This document shows positions 52,553 to 63,300 of a stretch of 64,000 bases of DNA, piece after piece. A program made the position numbers and the translations under genes. The notes beneath the pieces are model-generated. The model ran no database searches. It saw only the letters and a list, made by a program, of their open reading frames with translations, and was not told the DNA's origin. The stretch is from Bizionia sp. M204. Lineage in GTDB: Bacteria; Bacteroidota; Bacteroidia; Flavobacteriales; Flavobacteriaceae. Numbering within the stretch: the stretch's first letter is position 1; every line of letters begins with the position of its first letter. Location: positions 336,501 through 400,500 of the forward strand of contig NZ_CP046242.1 of NCBI RefSeq assembly GCF_023205095.1. The letters are read 5' to 3'.

Positions 52553-54556
52553 TTATACCTTCAAATTCTCCAATTTATCCTGATAACTCTTTATCAAATC
52601 TCTAAATTGAGCCGCTTCCATAAAGTCTAATGCCTTGGCAGCTTGTTCCATCATTTTGCGGTTTTCACGAATTTTCTTTTCTAATTCTCCCTTGGTTAAA
52701 TATTGGCTTTCAGGTTCTGCGGCTTTGGCGGCTTCCAATTCATAACTATAGGTGCTCACCGAGTTTTTAGTTAAGGCATTATCCAAACTTTTATTCAATG
52801 CTGTTGGTACTAATTTATGTTTGGTGTTGTAGGCTATTTGTTTTTCGCGTCTATATTCTGTTTCATCAATCGTTTTTTGCATGCTTTTGGTTATTCTATC
52901 GGCATACATTATGGCTTTTCCGTTGAGGTTTCGGGCTGCACGACCAACCGTTTGCGTTAATGAACGAGCCGAGCGTAAAAACCCTTCTTTATCGGCATCT
53001 AAAATGGCAACTAAAGATACTTCGGGTAAATCCAATCCTTCACGCAGTAAATTGACGCCAACCAAAACATCAAACAAGCCTTTTCGTAAATCTTGCATAA
53101 TTTCCACACGTTCCAAGGTATCCACATCACTATGGATGTAGCGACACCGAATTTGAATCCGATCGAGATATTTGGTCAATTCTTCAGCCATTCGCTTAGT
53201 TAATGTGGTGACTAAAGTCCGTTCATCTTTTTCAACGCGCAACTGAATTTCTTCTATTAAATCATCAATCTGATTTAAACTTGGTCGTACTTCAATGACG
53301 GGATCTAATAAGCCTGTTGGCCGAATAATCTGCTCGACAAAAACACCATCAGATTTTTCCAATTCATAATCTGCAGGTGTGGCGCTCACATAAATAACCT
53401 GATTTTGAAGCGCCTCAAATTCTTCAAATTTCAATGGTCGGTTATCCATAGCAGCCGGTAAACGGAAGCCATATTCTACTAAATTTTCTTTTCTACTTCT
53501 ATCGCCGCCATACATGGCATGGACTTGCGAAATGGTGACGTGGCTTTCATCCACGACCATTAAATAATCGTCTGGAAAATAATCCAATAAACAGAAGGGT
53601 CTTGTGCCTGGTTGTCTCCCATCTAAATACCGTGAATAATTTTCTATACCTGAGCAGTAACCCAATTCACGAATCATCTCCAAGTCGAATTCTGTGCGTT
53701 CCTTTAAACGTTTAGCTTCAAGATGTTTGCCAATTTCTTTAAAATAATCGTATTGTTTTACCAAATCGTCCTGAATGCTTTTTATGGCACCTTGCAACAC
53801 ATCTGGCGAGGTTACAAACATATTGGCCGGATAAATATTCAGGCGGTCGTATTTTTCTAAAACTTCATTGGTTTGAACGTTGAAGGCTTCAATCTCTTCA
53901 ATTTCATCTCCAAAAAAGTGAATTCTAAAGGCATGATCGTCATAACTCGGAAACACATCAACTGTATCACCTTTTATTCTAAAATTACCATGATTAAATT
54001 CGCCTTCTGTTCTAGAATATAAACTTTGTACCAAACGATGTAACAATTTGGTACGAGAAATAACCTGATCACGTTCAATAGAAATGACATTCTTTTGAAA
54101 TTCTACAGGATTTCCAATACCATATAAACAGGAAACGGACGCTATAACAATCACATCACGACGTCCTGAAAGTAGGGAAGAGGTGGTGCTTAAGCGCATT
54201 TTTTCAATTTCTTCGTTTATAGATAAATCCTTTTCTATATAAACACCTGAAACAGGGATGTAGGCTTCTGGTTGGTAATAATCATAGTAAGACACGAAAT
54301 ATTCTACAGCATTTTCAGGGAAAAATTGCTTGAATTCCGAGTACAATTGTGCAGCAAGCGTTTTGTTGTGGGCCAAAACCAAGGTTGGTTTTTGAACATC
54401 TTCAATAACATTGGCAACGGTAAATGTTTTTCCCGAACCTGTAACTCCTAAAAGGGTTTGGTGTTTTTCTTGTGAATCAATACCTGCAACCAACTTTTTA
54501 ATGGCTTGAGGTTGATCACCTGTTGGTTTAAATTCGGATTTTATTTTGAATTTCAT
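52553..54556 (-). CDS. uvrB: UvrABC system protein B
   Basis: 667 residues. UvrB verifies DNA damage and loads UvrC during nucleotide excision repair. Walker A is GVTGSGKT (37-44). The damage-gripping beta-hairpin YYDYYQPEAYIP lies near 91-102. DESHV is motif II. The C-terminal helicase motifs are QTVGRAARN and LLREGLDLPEVSLV. A UVR domain at the end (KMMEQAAKALDFMEAAQFRDLIKSY) contacts UvrC. Full length. uvrA is not in the window. Confidence 0.97.
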   Translation of the reverse strand: MKFKIKSEFKPTGDQPQAIKKLVAGIDSQEKHQTLLGVTGSGKTFTVANVIEDVQKPTLVLAHNKTLAAQLYSEFKQFFPENAVEYFVSYYDYYQPEAYIPVSGVYIEKDLSINEEIEKMRLSTTSSLLSGRRDVIVIASVSCLYGIGNPVEFQKNVISIERDQVISRTKLLHRLVQSLYSRTEGEFNHGNFRIKGDTVDVFPSYDDHAFRIHFFGDEIEEIEAFNVQTNEVLEKYDRLNIYPANMFVTSPDVLQGAIKSIQDDLVKQYDYFKEIGKHLEAKRLKERTEFDLEMIRELGYCSGIENYSRYLDGRQPGTRPFCLLDYFPDDYLMVVDESHVTISQVHAMYGGDRSRKENLVEYGFRLPAAMDNRPLKFEEFEALQNQVIYVSATPADYELEKSDGVFVEQIIRPTGLLDPVIEVRPSLNQIDDLIEEIQLRVEKDERTLVTTLTKRMAEELTKYLDRIQIRCRYIHSDVDTLERVEIMQDLRKGLFDVLVGVNLLREGLDLPEVSLVAILDADKEGFLRSARSLTQTVGRAARNLNGKAIMYADRITKSMQKTIDETEYRREKQIAYNTKHKLVPTALNKSLDNALTKNSVSTYSYELEAAKAAEPESQYLTKGELEKKIRENRKMMEQAAKALDFMEAAQFRDLIKSYQDKLENLKV

Positions 54557-54586
54557 ACGTTTCTTTATATTGATTTTCGAGGGTCA

Positions 54587-54604
54587 TTCCGATATGTATC
54601 GGAA
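54587..54604. repeat. Perfect 8-bp palindrome upstream of uvrB
   Basis: TTCCGATA-TG-TATCGGAA, 31 bases upstream of the uvrB ATG, within a GTCATTCCGATATG context seen as dispersed REP-like elements in flavobacteria. It may be a repeat or an operator; position would allow either. Confidence 0.5.
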
Positions 54605-54677
54605 GTAGTCACAACTAATAACACTCTAAAAATTAATTTTAGTCATGCTCGTATCAAAGTACAAAAATACGTAAATT

Positions 54678-57600
54678 CTAGCGTTTAAGTGTAAAGTGAC
54701 CGTTCAGTTGTTCGCCTGTTCGTAAGGTTATCACATACCAATAATCGTTGCTTTCCTTTGGGTAGCCTCTGTATAAACCATCCCAACTTTTAGATTGCAA
54801 TGGAATCTGTTTTAAAAGTTTGCCATATCTGTCATAAACATAAATCTCTTTAATGGTGTTTTGCGTGTCCGTTATTTGCCAAACATCATTTTCGCCATCA
54901 TTATTTGGTGTGAAAAATAATGGAATGTGAATAGATACTGCTGTTTCTATTTCAAATTGAATTGATTTTAGAACGCAGCCATTTATATCTTGAACGTATA
55001 ATGTATGTGTTCCATTTGAAAGTCCTGAAAATAGAGGACTAGACTGGAAACTACCATTATCTATAGCGTATTCGTAAGAAATGCTGGTGTTGGTCATAAC
55101 CACGTTTACCGTATTCTCATGTATTTGAAGGTTATTTTCTGTGAGTACGAAATCCATTGATGGAAAAATGGTAATTGTAAAACTACTTTCATTAGAACAA
55201 GTATTTGGCGCTGCACCAGATTCGTTATAGATAAATATAGTTTGTGTTGCGGAAATGGTTTCGCCTGCAAATAATGGCGTTCCTGTACCATTAGTTTCTG
55301 TGAAATAATTTCCGTTAACTAACGTTGGCAAGGTATAATCTGTACACACATCTTGATCAGCTAATGTGTCAACAAGAGGAGCTCCAGAAATGGTAACCGT
55401 AAAACTGCTTTCATTTGAGCAGGTGTTTGGAGCCGTACCAATTTCATTATAAACATATATAGTTTGCGTAGTTGAAATAGTTTCACCTGCATTTAGCATG
55501 GTTCCAGTTCCATTAGTTCCTGTGTAATAATTACCATTTGATAAGGTTGGTAAAATATATTCTGTACAATCTGTTTGGTTCGTTAGTAAATCAACAGGAG
55601 GTGTACCGACAATGGTTACTATAAAACTACTTTCATTCGTGCAAATATTGGGTGCTGTTCCAGATTCATTATAAATATAAATAGTCTGGGTTGTAGAAAT
55701 AACTTGAGTAGAATTTAGCATGGTTCCTGTGCCATTTGTTCCTGTGAAATAATTGCCGTTCACTAAAGTTGGCAGTACGTAATCTGTACACACATTTTGA
55801 TCTGCAATTGTATCCACCAATGGAGCACCAGAAATAGTAACGGTGAAACTGCTTTCATTAGAACAGGTGTTTGGAGCTGTGCCAATTTCATTATAAATAT
55901 AAATGGTTTGCGTGGTTGAAATAGTTTCGCCTACATTTAGCATGGTTCCGGTGCCGTTAGTCCCTGTATAATAAGTGCCATGGGTTAAAGTTGGCAAGGT
56001 GTAACCTGAACAACCTGTATAATCTGAAATTGTGTCCACGGTTGGGGTTCCAGAAATGGTTATGGTAAAACTGCTCTCGTTAGAACAGGTGTTTGGAGCT
56101 GTACCAATTTCATTATATATAAATATGGTTTGCGTTGTTGAAATTGTTTCACCTGCATTTAGCATGATTCCGGTTCCGTTAGTCCCTGTATAATACATGC
56201 CATTGGTTAAAGTTGGCAACGTAAAATCCGTACAAACCGTTTGGTCAGACAAATTATCAACAGGAGGATTACTTGTTATGGTTACCGTAAAACTGCCTTC
56301 ATTGGAACAGATATTGGGAGCAGTACCAGCTTCGGCATAAATATAAATTGTTTGTGTTGTTAATATGGATTCGCCAGAGTTCAATAAGGTTCCCATTCCG
56401 TTGGGTGACGTGTAATAATTACCATTTGTTAAGGTTGGTAAAATATATTCGGTACACGCGGTTTGGTTCGTTGCTATATCTACAGGAGGCGAACCAACAA
56501 TGGTAACAAGAAAACTACTTTCATTAGAACATATGTTAGGCGCAGTACCAGACTCATTATAAATATAAATAGTTTGCGATATTGTAATTGTTTGACCGGC
56601 TATTAAGGTAGTTCCAGTACCATTACTTCCTGTAAAATAACTACCGTTTGTTAACGTGGGCAATACATAGCTATCACAAACTGTTTGATTTGAAATGGTA
56701 TCTACTGCAGGATTAGAAACAAATAAATGAGCAGCATCTGTAACAAGATTACAAGTTGCAGATGTCATTTCGCAATAATATTGGTTGTTATTAAAACTAA
56801 TAGGCACGTTGTTTAGGCTTAATGTATTGGTGGTTGCACCAGAGTAAGTGGCATTATTAACAACATTTACCCAAGCACCAGAGCTATTTAAAACTTTCCA
56901 TTGATATGTGTAAGTTCCTGTAGCTACAGACACCGTAAATGATGCATTTTCATTTTCGCAAATGGTTTGCCAATCTGGCTGTGTAATAACGGGAATCGTA
57001 GTTGTCGTAATAGGATCAGCTGTATGAGAACCTAGATTAGTACAGGTTTCATTAAGATCTGTAACCCAATCTGAAGGAACAAAGGTGTTATTTGGAACCA
57101 CAGCATCTGCATTTCTAACAATACTGTAACCACGTTCGTTTGGTGCCTCAACTACATCTATTACCGTACCATTTTTTAATAGTTTAAATTCATCGTTATC
57201 ATTTATTCCTGTGCCAACAGTAAAATCGGCAACTAAAGTTGGACAATCGGAACCACTTCCTAATAAAATAATATATGTATCTAAAGGTGCTATCGTACCT
57301 AGCATGGCGTAGGTATGACTTGGTGTTGGATCTCCAATATCACCATACCGATCAATAACATACACACCATCTAAAACAATAGGCGTGCTTGTTGGGTTAT
57401 AAAGTTCTATTACGGCGTAGCTTCCGGAAAAAGCATCATAAATTTCTGATATATAAATATCGCCTGTATCTGCACAATTTGGTTGAATAAACGCAAAATC
57501 GGTTGTCGAGTTTCCTACGCATCCACCCGAACTCGTAATGGAAATTGTAGCACTAGTATTTAATGCCGATGCGGCAAATACTGTTATTTGGTTATCATTA

Positions 57601-57848
57601 ATTATAGTGAAAGCAGCAGTTACGCCATTAAAGGATACATCTACTGCATTGTTGAAATTACTACCATTAATAGTTATTAAGGTGTTTTCTGGGCCACTAG
57701 TTGGCGAGAAATCTGAAATTACCGGTGCAGGACACGGATTATTATAGCGGCTTTCAGTGTTTGAATAATTTACGTTTATTAATGCAAAACTACATTTGCT
57801 AATAAATAGTAAACAGAGAAAAAAAGGGAAAAGTTTCGGTTGTTTCAT
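54678..57848 (-). CDS. Giant surface protein: IPT/TIG, lamin-tail and seven repeats, T9SS type B tail
   Basis: 1056 residues from the ATG at 57848, which opens a signal peptide (KQPKLFPFFLCLLFISKCSFA). Domains in order: IPT/TIG beta sandwich (about 40-125; APVISDFSPTSGPENTLITINGSNF), lamin-tail-like domain (about 130-285; DIYISEIYDAFSGSYAVIELYNPTSTPIVLDGVYVID), an Ig-like segment (about 290-385), seven tandem 74-residue repeats (consensus LPTLTNGNYYTGTNGTG ... QTIYIYNESGTAPNICSNESSF), then a gliding-motility-type C-terminal domain (FFTPNNDGENDVWQIT ... GHFTLKR). Type B tails route export through T9SS. It is likely an adhesin; no enzymatic motif is seen. Confidence 0.88.
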   Translation of the reverse strand: MKQPKLFPFFLCLLFISKCSFALINVNYSNTESRYNNPCPAPVISDFSPTSGPENTLITINGSNFNNAVDVSFNGVTAAFTIINDNQITVFAASALNTSATISITSSGGCVGNSTTDFAFIQPNCADTGDIYISEIYDAFSGSYAVIELYNPTSTPIVLDGVYVIDRYGDIGDPTPSHTYAMLGTIAPLDTYIILLGSGSDCPTLVADFTVGTGINDNDEFKLLKNGTVIDVVEAPNERGYSIVRNADAVVPNNTFVPSDWVTDLNETCTNLGSHTADPITTTTIPVITQPDWQTICENENASFTVSVATGTYTYQWKVLNSSGAWVNVVNNATYSGATTNTLSLNNVPISFNNNQYYCEMTSATCNLVTDAAHLFVSNPAVDTISNQTVCDSYVLPTLTNGSYFTGSNGTGTTLIAGQTITISQTIYIYNESGTAPNICSNESSFLVTIVGSPPVDIATNQTACTEYILPTLTNGNYYTSPNGMGTLLNSGESILTTQTIYIYAEAGTAPNICSNEGSFTVTITSNPPVDNLSDQTVCTDFTLPTLTNGMYYTGTNGTGIMLNAGETISTTQTIFIYNEIGTAPNTCSNESSFTITISGTPTVDTISDYTGCSGYTLPTLTHGTYYTGTNGTGTMLNVGETISTTQTIYIYNEIGTAPNTCSNESSFTVTISGAPLVDTIADQNVCTDYVLPTLVNGNYFTGTNGTGTMLNSTQVISTTQTIYIYNESGTAPNICTNESSFIVTIVGTPPVDLLTNQTDCTEYILPTLSNGNYYTGTNGTGTMLNAGETISTTQTIYVYNEIGTAPNTCSNESSFTVTISGAPLVDTLADQDVCTDYTLPTLVNGNYFTETNGTGTPLFAGETISATQTIFIYNESGAAPNTCSNESSFTITIFPSMDFVLTENNLQIHENTVNVVMTNTSISYEYAIDNGSFQSSPLFSGLSNGTHTLYVQDINGCVLKSIQFEIETAVSIHIPLFFTPNNDGENDVWQITDTQNTIKEIYVYDRYGKLLKQIPLQSKSWDGLYRGYPKESNDYWYVITLRTGEQLNGHFTLKR

Positions 57849-57915
57849 GGGAAAAAATAATAGCAACCAAAAGTAAGAAATTTTTACATATTGAAAGATT
57901 AAATGTATGTTACGA

Positions 57916-60243
57916 TTATCTTACCAATGAAAAATGACCTAGATATTCTTTACCATTTGGAAGTACAGCGCGATACCAATAATCATCCGAACCTAATTGT
58001 TGACCTTTATACGTGCCATTCCAACCTGAATTAGAAGCATTTATTTGTTTGATGAGTTTTCCATACCGATCAAAAATACTGATTTGTAATTGACTGCTAT
58101 TCGCGTTTACGCCAAGTGGTTTCCAGACATCATTCATGCCATCGCCATTTGGTGTGAAAAATTTAGGAAAACCAAGAACCGAAACATCTTGTGAAATAGA
58201 TCCACATTCATTAATATCATTCACGGTTATTGTATGAACTCCGGCCGAAACATTTGTGAAGGTTGGGTTGTTTTGGAACGTTCCAAAATCTAAAGCATAC
58301 TCATAAGAACCTTCTCCAGAAACAAAAACAGTAATGGTGTTATTTGATGATGCATCTACAACTACAATGTCATCTATTGTCGGGATGTTAGATGGCAGAA
58401 CTTCAATGTTTCTTACGGAAGTACATTGGTTTGTGTTTGTTACAAATACGGTGTAAACCCCAGTTTCATTAATTGCTATTTGATTTGTGTTCAAATTCAA
58501 GTCCAAGCCATTTAAATCCCAGCTGTATGTAAAATTACTAGGATTCTGCTGAACACCGGAATTTATAAAAACTGTATTTGGAAACTCATTTAAACAGTAA
58601 AAGATGCTTTCATCAGGAATTAATTCTGGTGCATTAAAAACTTGCAACGCCAAAGTTGTAAACGCATAACAATTTCCGTTATCTCTTATTTGAACAAAAA
58701 GTGTGTCGGAATTAGGACTGTTCGTATTTTCATAAGTTCCAGAAACTTCATTGGTTTGATTTTCTATATCTGTTTGCGTTTCAAAAAACGAAACAGAAGC
58801 AGTGTTTGGAACATCCGGTTGCGAAATAACATAAGATTCTAATTCAGAAATATCAAAATTAATAATACCATCAAAATCGGTATCACAACTTGTAAAAGGT
58901 GCTAAATTAACTGGGTTATTTGCAATATCTAGAATAATTTCGGCAACTGAAATGCAACCATTAGAATTGGTAATACGTGCGTAAACGGTTTCTAATATAC
59001 TGGCGTTGTTGTAATTAGATGGATTTGTAATAAGTCCGTTTCCAGTTTGTTCTGCACCTATAAAAGTGTTGTAAAAACTATCTGCTGACAATTGAGTGTC
59101 ACCATTGGTAATGGCGGTTTCAGCATCAAATAAATTATAGGTCGTGAAGCCATTCAAATCCAAATCGCAAGCAATAAGTGTTGTGTTTGTTACAATGGGA
59201 TCTGGCGCATATTCAATAGTTATGGCGCCTGTACTTAAGCAGGTGCCATCAATATTTACCTCCACCGCATAATTGCCAGGCTGTGTAACGGTATAGGTAG
59301 CGTTGGTTTCAGTTAGGAGTTCTGTGCCGTTTCTGAACCATTTATATGTGTTGTTCCCAGGTTGAAAAGCATTTAATTCTGTCGATTCATTGGCGCAAAG
59401 TGCCGTGTTTTGAGCAATTAATAAATCTGGACCTAAATTAGAACTTAATTGAAAACTACCAGCTTCTAAATACACAGCAGAATCGTAACGTGGATTTATA
59501 TGATCTGCAATAACCAACTTTACATGATAAATGGTGTTTGGAACCACATTAGCAACAGCTGTTAAAATATCTGTTTGACCATTAAAATTTATGGGAGCTG
59601 TTGGGCCGTTCCAACCGCCAAAATATTGTTCGTTAATAGGATTACAACTGCCTGGAATTCCTGAATGTACGGTTGTTACTTTTATAGGTGTTCTGGTATT
59701 TGGAACAACAGCAATATTGGTGTAACGCGTTTCATTTACTGGTCGGATTAGGAAACCGAATAAATCAGAATAACGACACGTATTTGGATCCCCTTGCTGA
59801 TATTCCTCCGAAGCAAAAATATAACGAAAGCTAATTTGGTCAGCAATGGCTTCAAATTCAAACTCTAATATCGTTGCATTGAAGGTTTCAGATTCGTTTA
59901 AAACAGATTCTATTTCTTCATCACCGTACCAATTAGGTGCAGTATCATCACTTAAGGACGTATTGGGACCTGCAGTGTTTTGTAAACGCCCTGTAGACAT
60001 AACAATACCACTTTGAAAAGGAAAACTGGAGCCATTGGCTTCAAAATAGCCGTAGCTTAAATCCGATCCATTAAAATTTCCGCTCACAGCATTGGTTACA
60101 ACCACATTAGAAATGCAATCGCTATCAATTAAAACATCTTCAATAAGTTCTTGAGGTGTATACGCGAAAGCATCAGCAGTCACATTTTGAGACCATGACA
60201 TGAGTGACCATAAACAGGCCATAATAAAAAGGGCATTTTTCAT
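57916..60243 (-). CDS. Choice-of-anchor L surface protein with T9SS type B tail
   Basis: 775 residues from the ATG at 60243 (signal peptide KNALFIMACLWSLMSWSQ). A choice-of-anchor L domain occupies about 25-275: ELIEDVLIDSDCISNVVVTNAVSGNF, FRYIFASEEYQQ, FGFLIRP. An Ig/PKD-like segment follows (APDLLIAQNTALCANES-type). Two cysteine-led repeats come next (CDLDLNGFTTYNLFDAE; CDTDFDGIINFDISELE), the same unit that is amplified in the next gene. The C-terminal type B tail is FFTPNGDGMNDVWKPLG ... GHFSLVR. It is the middle of three consecutive T9SS genes. Confidence 0.88.
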   Translation of the reverse strand: MKNALFIMACLWSLMSWSQNVTADAFAYTPQELIEDVLIDSDCISNVVVTNAVSGNFNGSDLSYGYFEANGSSFPFQSGIVMSTGRLQNTAGPNTSLSDDTAPNWYGDEEIESVLNESETFNATILEFEFEAIADQISFRYIFASEEYQQGDPNTCRYSDLFGFLIRPVNETRYTNIAVVPNTRTPIKVTTVHSGIPGSCNPINEQYFGGWNGPTAPINFNGQTDILTAVANVVPNTIYHVKLVIADHINPRYDSAVYLEAGSFQLSSNLGPDLLIAQNTALCANESTELNAFQPGNNTYKWFRNGTELLTETNATYTVTQPGNYAVEVNIDGTCLSTGAITIEYAPDPIVTNTTLIACDLDLNGFTTYNLFDAETAITNGDTQLSADSFYNTFIGAEQTGNGLITNPSNYNNASILETVYARITNSNGCISVAEIILDIANNPVNLAPFTSCDTDFDGIINFDISELESYVISQPDVPNTASVSFFETQTDIENQTNEVSGTYENTNSPNSDTLFVQIRDNGNCYAFTTLALQVFNAPELIPDESIFYCLNEFPNTVFINSGVQQNPSNFTYSWDLNGLDLNLNTNQIAINETGVYTVFVTNTNQCTSVRNIEVLPSNIPTIDDIVVVDASSNNTITVFVSGEGSYEYALDFGTFQNNPTFTNVSAGVHTITVNDINECGSISQDVSVLGFPKFFTPNGDGMNDVWKPLGVNANSSQLQISIFDRYGKLIKQINASNSGWNGTYKGQQLGSDDYWYRAVLPNGKEYLGHFSLVR

Positions 60244-60336
60244 TCCTAGCAATTGGATTGCAAAGATACGTAATAAGAATTTTTATAAAGCAAAAGCATG
60301 GGTTGCTTTTTATAGAGAATTATAATAATTTATGAA

Positions 60337-63300
60337 TTAACGTTTTAGGGTGAAATGGCGTTTTACTTCAAAAGAAATAGTGCCTTTTTTGACTTTTGCT
60401 AAAAACCAATAATCGCTTGAAGGCATATTTTGGCCATTGTAAGTACCATCCCAACCAGGTGAAGAATGTGTTAAGGTTTTTAGAAGCTTTCCATACCGAT
60501 CAAAAATATATACGATGGTTCCTGGAATTTGGTTGACACCTGTAATATGCCAAGTATCATTTTGTCCATCCTGATTGGGTGTGAAAAAGAGTGGAGCATC
60601 TATAATTACAATTTCTTTAATTGCCGATGCACACCCATTTAAATCATAGACTTCAATGGTATGTGGTCCCAAGGTAACGTTATAAAACACATTGGAAGAT
60701 TGAGGAACGCCATTGTCTAAAATATACATGTAATTACCTATTCCACTTATGGTAACGGTAATATTATTAGGATTAGAAAAGTCAATGGTTTCTGTGAATT
60801 CTATGGTAGCTTGTTCAGATTCTATAACATTAAATGTAACGGAAGTAGTACACCCATAATCCGACCTAACGGTTACCGAATAGCTTCCTATTTGGGTGAT
60901 TTCTATTTCAGGCGTTGTTGCATTGGTAGACCACAAATACGTATCCGTATCAAATCCTGTTTCAGCTGAAACAACTAAAGGTAAATTATCTAAACAAACC
61001 GTCTGGTCTGGAATTTCAACAAAAGGTTTTCTTTGAACCAAAGTTAAAAAATTAGTTGTCGCAAAACATCCTGTGGTATTATTTTGAACGCGTACATAAA
61101 TAGTTTGCTCATGAAACGCGTTGTAGTTTAAATCGGTAATGGGATTATCATTTTCTAATGCTTCAATTTCCAGCTCATAATAGGTTACGGTAAAATTAGC
61201 TGGATTTTGACCACCTAAAATTGTGTTTGTTTGTTGTGATAAATCGAAAACACGCATCCCATCAAAATCATCATCACAAGCCTCTAAATTTGTAGGTGTG
61301 ACTGCTGTTGGGTTTGGATTTACCAATAGCGTGAATGAACTTGTAGCAAAACAATTTGTAAGTGTATTTTCAGCCCGCACATAGATGGTGTCGTTATTGG
61401 AACCATAATTGTAAATACTATCTAATGGGTTTAGTGCTGATTCAGCATCTGTTTGTGAGGCATAAAACGTAGTAGCTACATTGGATTGTGTATCAATTAA
61501 ACTCGTGATGGTTTCATTTAAATCAAAAATATTGTTAACGGCATCACAGGTGTTATAATCCGTTATTGGATTTATGGTTGGCGGTAAATTTACTTCCAAG
61601 TCCAATGGCACCATAACATAACATTGAGACACGGTATTGGTTACGCGAATATATACGGTTTGCGGATTTTCAATATTTTCATAGGCGTCTGGATTGGGAA
61701 TATTATTTGTATTTGCTTCCAAATCGGCTATATTTTCATGATAGGTTACTAAAATATTGTTTTGTCTGATTTCCAATACTTCAAGTTCTGAAACGGTTAA
61801 ATCAAAGGTTGTAGATCCATCATAATCGGTATCACAAGCTGACATAAGCGAAGCCTGGTTTACATTTGGAACTTGAATAACATTCAGTCCAAATTCAGCA
61901 ATTCCATGGCAATAGGTACCGTTTTCAATTCGTGAATAAATTTGTTGCGGATTACTTTGATTGGTGTAATTTAAATCGATTGGATTTTCAGCGCTTTCAG
62001 CATCTTCTAGACTTTCATAAAAGGTAATGGTTAAATTATCAGTACTACCCAGACTCATGGCAGTTTGAATTTCGGTTAAATCAAAAGATTCTTGAGCATC
62101 ATTAGAAATATCATCACATAAAAAGGTGTCTAAAGGCGGATTAAAGATTGGAATAGAACCGACCTCGATAAAAAAGGTGCTTACACCAAAGCAACTGGTA
62201 TCACTAATGTTTTCCACACGAATATGAATGGTCTGTGGGTTTGATATGTTTTCATAAACAGCGGTTTTGTCAATTATATTGGTTCTGTTTATGGCGTCAT
62301 TGGCATTTTCAAAATACAAAACGCGTTTTCCAGTTTGGCCATTTAAAATATCCGCATCTTTTTCTTCAAAGATGAACTCTGCAATTTGATTACCATCCGT
62401 TTCACAGTTATTAAAGTCGGCAATGGGTGTAAACACAGGTAAGGTATTAACGACAATCTCGAAATTTTCAATAGCAAAACATCCTGTGGTTATACGCTCC
62501 ACTCGTGAAAACACAGTTTGTGTATTGGCATTATAGGCATTGGTATTTGTAATTCGGTTTGTATTGGATTGTGCATCTGATAATGATGTATGAAACGTAA
62601 TATTTAAACCTTCTGTGGCAGTAACAATTTCTGGAATTTTGGCATCTAAATTAATTAGGGTAAAGGCATCCTGGTCATCATCACAAATAATTTCATTACT
62701 AGGTTGTGTAGTTGTTGGTGCTGGTAACACTTCAATTTCTAAAGAGGCAATATCAAAACAACCCGTATTACCATTTCTTACGCGAACATAAACTTCAAAA
62801 GGATTACTGGTATTGTCATAAAAAGGCGGTAATGGATTCACATTGTCTATAGCATCATTTTCCGTTAGAAAATAGCTTACTTCTGCATTTGGAATTCCTG
62901 AACTTACAGAGGTGTTGAAGCTAAATAAATCCACCGATGTCATGGTGTCATCATCCGTATCGCAATAGGTTACCGATCCTAAAGTGGGTAAAATGGTTGC
63001 TGGGTGAATAATAAGTTCTATTTCAGAATCAACCGAACAAGTAGCACCTATAATTGTAATGAACAAAGTGAAAGGTGTTTCTGTAACCTCATAAGGAACG
63101 GTTTGGTCAATGGCATTATTTCCAGCAGTTTGATCGGCTTCAGTTTCATAAAAAGCAACGGTAACATCTAATAGCCCATTAATAATGGTTGTTGCAATAT
63201 TCTCTAGGTTAAAATTGACTATACCATCATTAGATGCATCATCGCAGCGCGAAAAATTTCTAATATTACTTTCATTAAGGAGTAAATTGGTGTGTAATTC

